From: Gnetum montanum
Lineage: Eukaryota > Streptophyta > Gnetopsida > Gnetales > Gnetaceae
DNA length: 64,000 nucleotides
Direction: 5' to 3'
Assembly: GCA_015680685.1 (NCBI GenBank)
Contig: MNCI01016010.1
Location: forward strand, 89,526 to 153,525
The position numbers were made by a program, and so were the translations under genes. The first letter of the stretch is position 1. Every line of letters starts with the position of its first letter. The notes under the pieces were generated by a model, which saw nothing but the letters and a program-made list of their open reading frames with translations, ran no database searches and was not told the origin of the DNA. Below, piece by piece: positions 12,715-22,579 of this stretch.

Positions 12715-12715
12715 A

Positions 12716-13564
12716 TGATGAGAGGCAAGGTACCCCTATGGCCAACCATACAAATCATAGGCATTCACATGTAATCCAGTTAAATTCTATAGACTATAAT
12801 TACTAAGTATACTAGAGCTAAATAGTGCGTGCGTGTTTTTCGTTTGTTGTCTTCCTAGTCCCACTTGTGAAGTGCAATTGTATGGTTAAGTGTGATTGAG
12901 GTGTAAGATTTTTATTATTTTGTGTTTTATTAAATTACTTGCCTAGAACAAGAATAAAAGTAATAGTGATTAAATGCTAAGTAAACTATGATCTAATCTA
13001 GCCTAACACAAGTAACTGTTCCCACTTCCCGGACACATCCTAAACTTTGTGTAAACACCGCTGGGCTATCAAACGCTAACTATTTCTGAGCTATCAAGTG
13101 TCACACGTATGTTCAAAGGGGTCATGCTTATGTATCTTAATGAGTTTCTTGGTTAATCAAAATTAATTACTGCATAAATAATATTTATGTAAATTTCATG
13201 AAATATAAATGCATAAGAAAGAAAGTCTCAAGTGTTGCAAGGAATGAATCAAAGAGGTTGTCTTTATTGCCAACACAATGGTATGTTCAGGTACATCAAT
13301 GCTTGAATAAAGGTCCGTTCACACTTAGACCTCTTGCTGCGGGCACTTGGAAAATATTCTAACTCTCAAATGGACAAACTACAAGAGTTTTGGTACTTGA
13401 CTACTAAAAACTTACTTTCAATCATGCGCATGGGCGCTGTATTTATAGACCCGGGAGTAACCTTGCGATATTGAATGTATGATATCGTATCTTGGGCCAC
13501 GATATCGCATACCCGATATCACGACCACCCTGATATCGGAGCATATGAAAAACATGATTTTTTA
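12716..13564 (-). repeat. 5' LTR of element B
   Basis: This 849-bp LTR pairs with 3521-4383. Its U3 end reads TA instead of the canonical TG (- strand TAAAAAATCATG), one transition from the other copy. The TATA box is at 13440-13448. GATATC/GATATCG words recur at about 13465-13545, on the U3 side of the TATA box. Confidence 0.92.
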
Positions 13565-13569
13565 ATGAG
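13565..13569. repeat. Target-site duplication of element B, right copy (ATGAG)
   Basis: ATGAG immediately follows the LTR end and matches 3516-3520. The element A frame continues directly after it with GAACCACTC. Confidence 0.85.
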
Positions 13570-14092
13570 GAACCACTCTTAGATCAATTTCCAAATGAGT
13601 TGCTATTTTCAAAAGCAATAATGATTTGAAGCTTTATAGACAAATCATGGTTTGTAGACTATCTTACATATTTAACCATACAGAAAATCCCTACTGAATG
13701 GGATAGTGAAAAAACAATAGTTTTTGCATTAGGCTAAAAAATTAATGGAAATAAAGGACAAATTTGCAAGATGTATGTTGATGGTGCACACCAAATTAAA
13801 ACCAATAATGAACCATGTGGAGGTCAATGTGGAGGAAAATGAATAACTCCCAAGATTTTTATGGTTAGCTATTTTTGGCCTAATATATTCTAGGATGCAT
13901 ATCAGTTTACACAATTCTATGAAAGATGTCAATGATATAGTGGGATGACTATTAGATTTAAAGCACCACAATAATGGATATAGTGTTTGATGTGTGGGAA
14001 ATTGATTTCATGGGTTCCATCACATCCATGTTCAATAGGAAGTCATATATAATTATCATCAACTATCTAACTAACTAAGTGGGCACAAGCTA
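13565..14092 (+). pseudogene. int: Element A, right arm: RNase H end and integrase zinc region
   Basis: Element A resumes here after the B insertion. EPLLDQFPNELLFSKA is the counterpart of SPLFDQFPNKSLLARP in B. Next come a decayed FVDYLTYLT, GQCGGK and IFMVSYFWPNIF, then ERCQ near 13925, corresponding to the integrase H2C2 domain. The catalytic core begins near 13980 (IDFMGSITSM-like) and reaches a TKWAQA motif at about 14075-14092. The sequence then changes abruptly to TGTTACATCCC, taken as the start of the H LTR, so the rest of A is missing from this window. Confidence 0.8.
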
Positions 14093-16054
14093 TGTTACAT
14101 CCCTTCTAGAGAAATTGGGTATGGTAGTATGATTATGATTTATATATTATGTGTGTTCATGGTCTTGACGGGTTATCAGGGACAAGTTAGTTTGTTATGA
14201 CTACAGTTCATAGGTTATAATGCTCTTGTCTTTATGTTATAATAATGATGTCTTTACATGCTTAACTGATATGAGTATGTACACTAGCCCTATGTGATAT
14301 GTTAGATAGGTGATGTGGTTGGTAAGGATGTTGGATTGAGATACAAAAACAACTATTAGGTATGTATTTATGCTTTATGTGTGATTTTGGTATTTTTGCA
14401 TTTAAACTCTAACGCTATGTTGTGTGTTGATTGAATGTGATTTTAGCATGTAGATGTGTAGTGTGTTTGATATGGATCACATAGGTTCAAACAAATTTTA
14501 ATTTGAAGTATTGATGTATTTTTTTTTTTGCATGTTTGAAGTGCAAGGGATTAGTTTGGAAGAAAAAAAATAGACCTATGAAAATAGTTCCTACTTTTTT
14601 TAAAAAAGTTATAAGTAAAATTATTTTTACAAATGCATGTGATGTTTGAAAAGGGAAAAAAAGGGAATTTTTATAAAGTAATTTACATGCATTGTGCTCA
14701 TGCATAATGCATATACATAAAAAAAATATAACTTCACTATGCTTTGTTTATTTCCATCATTGCTTTTTGTTTCATGTAGGTTTTCAATTTTTTATAGAAA
14801 TGAAAGTTAGAGTCTATTCTTCCCTATTTCTACTATTATCCTACTCATTTTCTAAAATTTTAGCATTGTGAAAGGATTTTGCTTTGAACTTGGATTTGGG
14901 ATTACTACAGTCATATCTATGTGGTTATAGAACTTGTTTGGAGTGAAATGGAGATTTCCTAGAGTTTTGAGGATTTTATAATTATTTTGAACTTTCTACT
15001 TTAACAATTATAATTAAAGGGTTATCTTTACATTTTCCTTGTATGTTTGTGTTAAATTAGTATATATGATCATGTGATGTGGGCATGTAGGGTGAATAGT
15101 TAAAAATTGAGTTTTGATATATCATTTTGCAAATTTCCCAAAAATTTACAATTTTTGTTGAGGATTTTTTATGAATAAATATGCAATGTATGAAATGATG
15201 TGAACTTGTAGAATATTAGATGTGATGTTGATAAGGACATCACCCATCCCATGTCTAATCCTCAATATGTTTATGCAGAAATGTTTGTGTATGGTTGTGT
15301 TTGTCTTTTGGTGTTGTTTTGTTGATGATGATATCAAGGTGTTTTGGAATATTTGGGAGTGTTTTGGTACTATTTTGATGAGTTTATAATTTTTTGGGAT
15401 AAATGTAGATTTGTTTGAAGGTGTTCGGGGGTTCTAGACCTTAAAACAAACATCTTTGTGTATAGCCCTAGCAAGTGAGATATCTTAGCTAGATTCAAGA
15501 AGTCTCATCTACATTCAAGATGTCTCCACACTCTCAACATGTCTTAGATAAGACATCTCACATTATTCTAAGATGTCTTAGCTAAAGTTAAGATATCTTC
15601 TCTATTAACAACCACATTCAGGTAAGACATCCCATTCTCCTCCAAGATGTCTTGTATAGACATGACACAAGTTCCTATGATTTTTTAAAGATTTAAATTT
15701 TGAATTTAAAGAGGAAATATGAAGAGATAGGGGGAAGAATATAAATAGACCTCTTAGGCCTTCATTTTGGCTAAGAGAGTGTATGGAAAGAGAGTGGGTT
15801 GAGAGAAGAGTAGAGAGAGATAAAGTCTTGGCTAGGTGCCTTGATCATTATTCATGTGAGAGTATGTTTTCTTTGATTGAGTGTGTATGAGAATTTGATT
15901 AAATCTCTTGTCTATCCTTGGGAATTTATGCATCCTTTCAGCTATAAATTTTTCATTTGAGTAAGAATAAAAATTTCATTTTCTTTTCTTATTCAAATTT
16001 TTTCTTTTGTGACATTGAGAGAGCTTGGATTGTGAAAACCATATGAGCTTCTCA
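14093..16054 (+). repeat. Putative 5' LTR of element H (chromovirus-like)
   Basis: Its left edge is the point where element A stops (TGTTACATCCC, a common start for Del/Tekay-type LTRs). Its right edge is CTCA, six bases before a tRNA-iMet-type PBS. The length of about 1.96 kb fits long chromovirus LTRs. A TATA box (TATAAATAG) lies at 15740-15748, after an array of AAGACATCT/AGATGTCTT words at about 15480-15665. No second LTR is visible, so the borders are inferred. Confidence 0.65.
15480..15665. repeat. AGATGTCTT/AAGACATCT motif array in the H LTR
   Basis: About eight diverged copies of an 8-9 bp word occur in both orientations (AAGTCTCATC, AAGATGTCTC, AAGACATCTC, AAGATGTCTTAG, AAGATATCTTC, AAGACATCCC, AAGATGTCTTG). 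They lie 75-260 bp upstream of the TATA box, so they could be protein-binding sites of the U3 promoter. Confidence 0.7.
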
Positions 16055-16060
16055 TTAGAT

Positions 16061-16072
16061 TGGTATCAAAGC
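16061..16072 (+). promoter_or_regulatory. Primer-binding site of element H (tRNA-iMet type)
   Basis: TGGTATCAAAGC matches the common plant PBS TGGTATCAGAGC for initiator tRNA-Met with one transition. It is followed by TAGG, as in many plant elements. Confidence 0.85.
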
Positions 16073-16416
16073 TAGGTTGGAATTGAAGATAATTGTATTG
16101 AAGGGGATCATTCTCATCTCAATTGCAAGGAATCACTTTAAATTCTCAAGCTTGGGTGAATTCTCTTTTTTACTTTTTCTACTCATCCTAGGGTTTGAAA
16201 TATTCCCTTTGACTCCTAAGTTTATCATATCTTTCAAGAATTGGAAGATAATTATGGATTGTATATTCATTGGCTTATACTAGCTAGGGTTTGAAGATCT
16301 TGTGCTCATTTCTCTTAAGATATAAGTATTTATTTTCTTATTCTTGTAGAAATATTGAAAATTTCATCTTTCCTTGTAGAATTTTATGAAAATTACCTTT
16401 TAGATCAATTTTCATC

Positions 16417-16740
16417 ATGCCTTGAAAACATAAGATAGTTCAAGCTTTATCAAGAGATATGGATGACATGTGAAATGCTCTCAAACTTATTGTTTAGAAA
16501 CTTGAAAATCTTGGAGAGAATAAAGGACATGCTACTTCACCAAAAGCATCTAAGGGTACAATTCATGTAATTCTTCAACAATACGTTATTCAAGATATTT
16601 CTTAATATCATCCTTTGGAGATGATATTCCTTTTGAAAATGAAGACTTTGGAGAAGGAGAAGATCAAGAGGATGTTTTTCTTCAAGCTTCTAGTGCTAAA
16701 AATAAGTCTCAAGGCTTCATTTTTCCTAGGAAAAGGAAAT
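16417..16740 (+). pseudogene. gag: gag N-terminus of element H
   Basis: The ATG at 16417 begins MP-KHKIVQALSRDMDDM-NALKLIV-KLENLGENKGHATSP, where dashes are stop codons at probable Arg/Glu positions. The spacing and the QALxRDMDDMxNxLK pattern resemble gag starts of Del/Tekay-type chromoviruses, but I assign it only by overall appearance and the PBS. The frame fades after about 16620 and element H is lost near 16740. Confidence 0.55.
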
Positions 16741-17991
16741 TGCTTGTGACATTAAGGTTGAGGTGTCGTGTGTAAGGTGAGGCATGGTTTGGGTTCCCAT
16801 GGTGGTTAGCATTATAGTGCCACTGTGTACGTGCCACATTCGGAATCCATGCCCATCGTGCAATAGGTGCTTACAGGACATTGTAGCACGACACAATTTT
16901 TGAAGAAACATAACAAAAATTTATAAAAACTACCAACAATGATAAATACTGGCAGTTTATCATCTGGGTTTATTTGCCCCATGAATGTTTATTTTATTGC
17001 ATTACTTTATATTCTCATTGGTTACTGTGTACAAAGGAGCAAAGGTTCTAATGTAGAGGAGTCTTTGTTAAAAATAGAAAAAAATTAAAAATTAAAAAAA
17101 AAAAACTTATTCTAGGACACTTGTCCAAAGTGCCATATGGATTGAACACTTTAGCATTTAACTCTATGGTGGTTATAACTAACCCCTATAATGTTTGTAA
17201 CCAAGCTCAATTTCTCATGATAATTGTAACTACCTAAAGTCATTATAAAAAGGGCTTCAAGGTAGAATTCAAAGAGGGGAAAAGGATTGGTAAGAAGAAA
17301 CTTTGAATAATATTGAAGATTTCTTGTAAAGCATGGCTTGTTAAAGGCATCAATTCAACTACTTTGTTTTAATCCTATGAGTTTATTTCTTCTCATTTTG
17401 TTTTAGTTACTTAGTTAATGGTTTAGATAGTATCGTGCTTGGCATTTATTTTTGAGATTTTTCTAGGTTGCCTCTATAGCTCTATTTTTGTGCAATATTA
17501 GACTTTTATTAAGGTTTTTTGTATAAGAGCTTATGTTGTAGAAAAACATCTTGAGCAATTTACTAGTAGTCTTCTATAAATTGCCTATTTGAGTTTAGGG
17601 AATCTAGAAAATCTTTGATACTTTAAGATAATTGAAATAGCTTCTTTGTTTTTAAAGTTTATTGTCTTAATATTGCAATCTTGAAACTGTTTAAATTTTG
17701 CTAGAAGTTTTATTGTTTGTAATTCTTGAACAATTTTAACTAGCCAAATAGAAGCTTGTACTTTGTCATTTACAAAACCTTTTGGTAGTTAAAAAGAGTA
17801 TCTTTTATGAAATTGCTTGTTGAGCTCAGAAGGTTTGGAAACTTCATAAAAAATTGAATTGGAATAGCTTTATTGTGAAGTGTTTTCTCATGTCAATTTA
17901 TCTTAAATGTTTAAGATCCTACACAAATTTGTTTTTTTTCTTTTCTCCTTCTATAACCTATTGAATCTCGCTTTATTCTTAGTTTTCTTAT
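16741..17991. other. Unassigned AT-rich segment, possible LTR
   Basis: This lies between the end of the H gag and the start of the C LTR. I find no credible protein. There is an A-rich run at 17080-17105 and a promoter-like TATAAAAAGGG at about 17246-17256, with a following GA-rich leader-like stretch, so part of it could be a solo or truncated Copia-type LTR. No partner repeat, PBS or target duplication is visible here. Confidence 0.4.
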
Positions 17992-17994
17992 TGA

Positions 17995-18235
17995 TGAGAG
18001 TGGTTACTCTAGCAGTTATTCTAATTATTAAAGCAGTTACTCTAGCAGTTACTCTAGTAGTTATTCTAATTATTAGAGTTGTTGCTCTAGTAGTTACTTT
18101 AGCAGTTATTCTAATTATTAGAGTGGTTACTCTAGTGGTTGCTCTAGTAGTTATTCTAATTATTAGAGTGGTTACTCTAGTAGTTATTCTAATTATTAGA
18201 GCGGTTACTCTAATTATTAGAGTAGTTGCTTCCAA
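17995..18235. repeat. Minisatellite forming the U3 of the C LTR
   Basis: Tandem variants of AGTGGTTACTCTAG, (C/T)AGTTATTCTAATTATTAGAG occur about eight times. The core CTAATTATTAG is a near-palindrome. The array ends 3 bp before the TATA box. Open frames through it on both strands (17907-18308 and 17951-18262) are repeat artefacts. Confidence 0.9.
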
Positions 18236-18447
18236 GTCTATAAATATAGTGCCCAGGCACACAATTGAGAGGAAGTTTTTTAGTAGTCAAGTAGCGAAAC
18301 TCTTGTAGTCTATTTGAAAGTTAGAGTATTTTTCAAGTGCTCGCAGTAGGAGGTCTAAGTGTGGACGGATCTTTATTCAAGCATTGTGTACTTGAGNAAA
18401 AAGCTAATCATTACTAGGTTACCAAGCGCTACACGCATGCTCGAAGT

Positions 18448-18497
18448 NNNNNNNNNNNNNNNNNNNNNNNNNNNNNNNNNNNNNNNNNNNNNNNNNN
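18448..18497. other. Assembly gap (50 N)
   Basis: A run of N lies inside the C LTR. Compared with B, roughly a few tens to about 150 bases of R/U5 may be missing or misjoined here. Confidence 0.95.
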
Positions 18498-18814
18498 AGT
18501 GGGAACGAATGCTAGTGTTAGGATTAGTTATAACTTAGTTAATGAGTAGTTAAGTTAAATTTGTCTCTTAGTTACCTCTCTCCTTCGCTATTGGCACAGG
18601 ACATAAAAACATAAAAGCTATAAAAATCATATGCCTCAAGCTTACTTAACCATACAATTGTGACATATAGGTAAGCTTGGGAAGACAATGATCAACTAAC
18701 CCATCCTTGTTCCATAAGGGCACATAAGCACTTAGTCCTTGGAATTCGACCGGATCGTGCGTGAAATGCTCGTATTCGTATGTTTGAGCGTAGGGGTACC
18801 TCGCCCCTCATCAT

Positions 18815-18833
18815 TGGCACCGTTGCCAGGGAC
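18815..18833 (+). promoter_or_regulatory. Primer-binding site of element C (tRNA-Asp type)
   Basis: TGGCACCGTTGCCAGGGAC follows the LTR after one base. It differs from the tRNA-Asp PBS TGGCGCCGTTGCCGGGGA by two G-to-A changes plus context. Confidence 0.9.
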
Positions 18834-18989
18834 TTAGTTGTTTGTAAACTAACTAGAACATAGGAAATCATTCACATCATTGGAATGAACCCTAAGGGTT
18901 GTTTGAGAAAATAAAAAACAAGAATACATTGCACACTGAATAAACACGTATTTCTCCTTCTTCGTACGGAAGCGCCTCACTGCTTAGGT

Positions 18990-19698
18990 CTGAACAAGAA
19001 ATAGTCGACGGCGTAATACACATAATGTTGATCTGGTAGTCCTTCAACAAGCTTGAGTGGTATATATTCATCTCAATGAGTATATACTAGACTTCACTTT
19101 CATCCTCCATCAAGACAAACAACTACGTTGGCAAGACTTAGAAGGTAACATAGTATTACCTCCCAATTGTTCAGTCCCGAGCATGCTTCTTCATGCTCTC
19201 ACACGGATTGGCATGCTGCACTTACACATAGAATACGTTGTGCAAGACCATGACTTGAGAGAATACTATCCCACAAATGTACAACGTCAAAGATACTTGC
19301 AATAGGAGAGACATCATAAGTCTTTGAAGGGTAAGTGGTCCTAGGATGCCTCACATGTCTTAAGCGAAAATGAGGGTGGTGAACCTACCTCAAGAAATCG
19401 GCCGCATAACGATGTTCCTCCCCTTGAATTTGGCCAAGGGGTTGTGTATCAGGACCTTCATTCCACTATTCATAACCCAGGTTTTGATACCCATAGGCAT
19501 AAAGGATCCAAAAAAGGGACATGAACTCATGATAAAGATGGACATTCTGATCGTAATTGTGATTGGGGTTGAGACTGTAGAAAAGAAGGTAGTAGACACT
19601 GTCATGGTGAAGGTTCTCCTTCTTCTTCACCTTCATCATCTCCTTCACCCTCTTCTTCAATATCTAGACATGGTCATAAATAAAAAGACCATGGGGAT
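18990..19698 (+). pseudogene. gag: gag N-terminal part of element C (interrupted by G)
   Basis: The frame shows HLNEYILDFTFILHQDKQ and WQDLEGNIVLPPN near 19060-19170, matching gag of B (HLDEYVPNFTFILHQDEL, WHDMEGNIVFPPD). It continues with HDLREYYPTNVQRQR, a stop-broken middle, a Ser/Pro repeat region (about 19610-19665) and ends at DHGD (19688-19698). Element G is inserted exactly there. The frame resumes at 36818 as KGRKSESHRRNNQERGR, so the two halves belong to one gag. Stops and a frameshift make it non-functional. Confidence 0.85.
19694..19698. repeat. Target-site duplication of element G, left copy (GGGAT)
   Basis: GGGAT directly precedes TGTAACGACAG, the LTR end. It is repeated at 36813-36817 after the other LTR. 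Confidence 0.85.
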
Positions 19699-20903
19699 TG
19701 TAACGACAGAAAACATCGGTTGCTGAAAATACAGAGCAAAGTTCCGTGTACACAGTTCCAACCCCAGATCTGTGCTAGGGCTGTGCTGGAGAAAACGAAT
19801 CCAAGGTGCCCTGAATGATCTTGTCGATCAAACAAGGACTTACTTAATCAGCAAATTTGGTATTGTTCGGATTACAAGATGACGATTTCGATGGGGAGAT
19901 ATAATATTGTTGATCTCGAAGGCAACGAGGACGATGTAAACAATGCAAAATGATTGTAAAATCTATGTAAATAGGATGAAATAAATTGAATTTAGAGAAT
20001 GTTCAATCCTGAGATCTGGGATTTAGCTTATAAGAAAATACATTGAATACAATGATTGCAGACAAACTTCGGTTTAGACGAAGCAAATGCCAAGAACAAG
20101 AAAACTATTCAGAAATGAAATAAGCAAAGGCCGATCTACCTTGTTCTAGCCAATCTGGGCATAAGGGAATCTGCTAACTCAAATTTTCTAATCAAAAGCT
20201 CTTATTGGTCATTGTCGATATTCTTTCGATTGCCGATTCTCTTTTGTTCTCTTGCCAATCTTTGCAAAAAATTATCAACAATTGCTAACAGCTGCCAACC
20301 AAAAATTGTCAAACATTGCCAACCATTGCTAACCCTTGCCAACCCTTTGAGCATTGTCTTCCAGGGTATTTATAAGATTAGGGTTAAGAGAAAAATGTGG
20401 TTTAGATGATGCATGTCCTGGGCCCACAAAATACTTTTGGCTTGATGTGCCATAGCTGAAGCTTGTAGTGTTACGCTGCGCTACGCTCTGAAGCGTAACC
20501 TACCCTTGCTGGAGCTTCGGTAATAAACTATCCTACGGTTATGCTGAAATACGCTAGAGAGAGTATCATGGCGTAAGAACCACCAATACTTGAATTTTTC
20601 TATCTCATTGTTGTGATTAAATCAATTATTTGCTTATGTCATGCTGCATTACGCTACATTACGCTGCATAGCGTAACACGGTGTAACATAGCTAACTCAC
20701 AAAATTGAAGTTTTTTTGTTGTGCATCCCTCATTTCTGTTCAGTCCTTCTGGAGTCTATTACGCTGTGCTGCGTAGCGTAGTGTAATAAGCCCTAAGCTG
20801 AAAGAGAGAGAACTTACCGAGATGTACCACTTGTTGCAAATCCTTTACGTAAACTTCGAGACTTTTTTGAATCATTGAGGTCTCGAAATTTCACGGTGTT
20901 TCA
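19699..20903 (-). repeat. 3' LTR of element G
   Basis: This 1205-bp LTR starts on the + side with TGTAACGACAG and ends GGTGTTTCA. It pairs with 35597-36812. The TATA box (CTTATAAATA on the - strand) is at 20367-20376. Between 20465 and 20800 are repeated TTACGCT/AGCGTAA words. At 20225-20345, on the R/U5 side, short TTGCCAACC-like repeats occur. Confidence 0.92.
20465..20800. repeat. TTACGCT/AGCGTAA word cluster in the G LTR
   Basis: Many copies of TTACGCT, TACGCTGCGC, TGCGTAGCGTAG and AGCGTAAC occur in both orientations, upstream (on the - strand) of the TATA box. The equivalent cluster is at 36365-36705 in the 5' LTR, where many CG dinucleotides have changed to TG or CA. Confidence 0.8.
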
Positions 20904-20920
20904 ATGACCCCTCTTTGTTG
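20904..20920 (-). promoter_or_regulatory. Polypurine tract of element G
   Basis: On the - strand CAACAAAGAGGGGTCAT abuts the LTR start TGAAACACC. Element F has CAACAAAGAGGGGCCAA at the same place. Confidence 0.85.
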
Positions 20921-22100
20921 ACATTTATAGGACTTGCTCGAAAGACGTTGACTAAGAATATGAAACACCACAGAGGTAAAGACACCAACATCATCCGTCA
21001 GCTGCTGCTCAGATGTCGCTCTGTGAAACCTAGAAGTGCAAAGGTTGGAAGTGTAAGGAGCATAGGAGGGATCTTACAGTAGTGAGGGAGGAAGGTTTGG
21101 GGAAGACTCAAGCATGAGCAGGATACTTTGTAAACATGCTATTAGGCATCTTCTCGCAGGTGTTTTTCTAAGAGGTTACTGTACTATATTGTGTATGCAG
21201 GGCTTGCCTGGACAAGTTGCGTTTTGCCCGTATAGCCTAGACGAGTTGTGTTTCATCCATTTTGCCTAGCTTTGCCTGCTCTTTTTTTTGAATACAGATG
21301 TTTTCCATGAGGCGAGTTGCATTACGCCAGTTCATGGACATGATGGTTATCATGTGTGAAAGGCTTCATGTACAATCACATTCTGTACAAATAGGAGGAA
21401 AGGGCAAGGGCAGTTGTAGAGATAGGGGGAGGAGAAAGTAAGATAATGTACTTGGTGGGGAAAAAGGTAGGGTCTGCACTCCCAAGTAGTCAGGCTAGTC
21501 TGAGCAGCCACCTCTGAACGCTGTAACGCCTCACCTCCTAGTGAATGCATTCTTGAACAATGCTATCATAGCAAGTAACCTGCAAAACATAACAGAGAAC
21601 AAAGAGCAAAAGAAATCTTCCTAATCGCTAGGGAGGTTGTTGAAACAAGTGTCGTCTGAAGTGGAAAGAAGAGCATAGGCTATGAAGAAGGGACCATAGC
21701 AAGAGGCAAGGGTCCCTTTGTTGATGCTGCAGTTTAGGAATTCACCATCGACAACCAGATTCATCTTATCCAATCGACTAGGCAAAGAACTAGTCAGATG
21801 AATCTACTAAGCCAGAGTCTGGTAGCAACAATGGGCAGAAGCCACCATGGCTATGGGTGACCATAGTTTCCTTGGGGTACCAAGTGATGAAGTTGACCCC
21901 AGGAGTTGCAACTATAAAGTGGTTGTCATAGCAGCATCTTTGAGGGGTTAGTAGTATGCCTTTCGGCATATCCAAGGAATTAGTAGGATGCTAGGAGGGT
22001 AGAGGCGTTGCATCTGTTCCAACGCCCCACTCGTTTCATCTAGTAGGGATGTCATGCAAGAATGATCAGGCTTGCTTGCTTCGTGGGTAATCTATTGGCA
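20921..22100 (-). other. 3' noncoding region of element G
   Basis: No supportable protein is present. At about 21190-21330 a motif like GCCT(GG)ACGAGTTGCGTTT recurs three times in diverged form. The region is equivalent to 45732-46870 of F, with which it shares the polypurine tract. Confidence 0.5.
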
Positions 22101-22104
22101 ATGT

Positions 22105-22470
22105 CCAGTTTTAAGTCTTGGTAGACCGTTGTTGCTGGTTTTAAGTCCCAACAGATCGTGGTCCCGATTTAATGTCTGGGTAGACTGAAGTGTGCTAGTT
22201 TTACATCGTAGTAGATGAAAGAAGAGCTAGTTTATGGTCCTAGTAGATCGTGCTGTGGGTGTTAGTTTCTTGTCATGACCTAGGGACAAGTCTATGCTAG
22301 TTTAATGTCTCAAAAGATGGATGCTTACCTTGCCAGTTTCACGTGATGGCGGACGGTTGAAAACTTTGCCAGTTTAGCATCGTGACGTACGCATGCAAGA
22401 AATGCTAGTTTTATGTCGTAGTAGACGTGTACAACACTGCTAGTTTTATGTCGTAGCAGATGTTTGTTAC
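22105..22470. repeat. Hairpin-box array 1 of element G (about 11 units)
   Basis: Units of about 22-30 bp begin with a (C/T)TAGTTT(T/A)A box and continue with a short inverted repeat. Examples on the + strand: GTCT-TGGT-AGAC (22115-22126), CATC-GTAGTA-GATG (22204-22217), CTTGTC-(10 nt)-GACAAG (22269-22290) and ATGTC-GTAGTA-GACGT near 22413-22428. Stem arms change together between units while the box stays. The array lies between the integrase and the 3' noncoding region. Spacing is irregular, with unit-specific spacers of 5-20 bp. Confidence 0.85.
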
Positions 22471-22579
22471 CTTGCGTTTGAGCCAAGCCGATGTCTAGAT
22501 GTGGTACCGCTTCAGGTACATATGATTCACTAGGTTCGTGAGTTCGTTGCCATTGATATCAGCTAGCCTAAATGCTCTG

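Larger units (their letters stand above)
3521..13564 (-). mobile_element. Element B: full-length Athila-like retrotransposon nested in A
   Basis: This is a complete-length element of about 10,044 bp read on the - strand. It has a 5' LTR (12716-13564), PBS (12696-12714), gag (12550-10326), protease (10307-9573), RT/RNase H (9130-7653), integrase (7629-about 6420), a roughly 2-kb noncoding 3' region, a purine-rich tract (4384-4396) and a 3' LTR (3521-4383). It is flanked by ATGAG on both sides. The tRNA-Asp PBS and RT motifs (KDHFPLPFVDQ, FLDSYSGYNQI, FMDDFSTY) fit the Athila branch of non-chromovirus Ty3/Gypsy. Stops and frameshifts are scattered through it, so it is not autonomous now. Confidence 0.92.
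17992..18813 (+). repeat. 5' LTR of element C
   Basis: It runs from TGATGAGAG to CTCATCA and is followed by one base and a PBS. It aligns in reverse complement with the LTRs of B downstream of the TATA box. The TATA box (CTATAAATA) is at 18238-18246. Its U3 is mostly a minisatellite, unlike the GATATC-rich U3 of B and D. It includes a run of N (18448-18497) and a single N at 18397. Confidence 0.85.

Noticed and set aside
17907-18308. 133-codon + ORF and 103-codon - ORF
   Set aside because: Both run through the C LTR minisatellite; open on both strands because the unit length and composition avoid stops.
22105-22470. CRISPR-like array of short repeats
   Set aside because: Repeats vary in the stem, spacing is irregular, spacers are short, and the setting is a plant retroelement.
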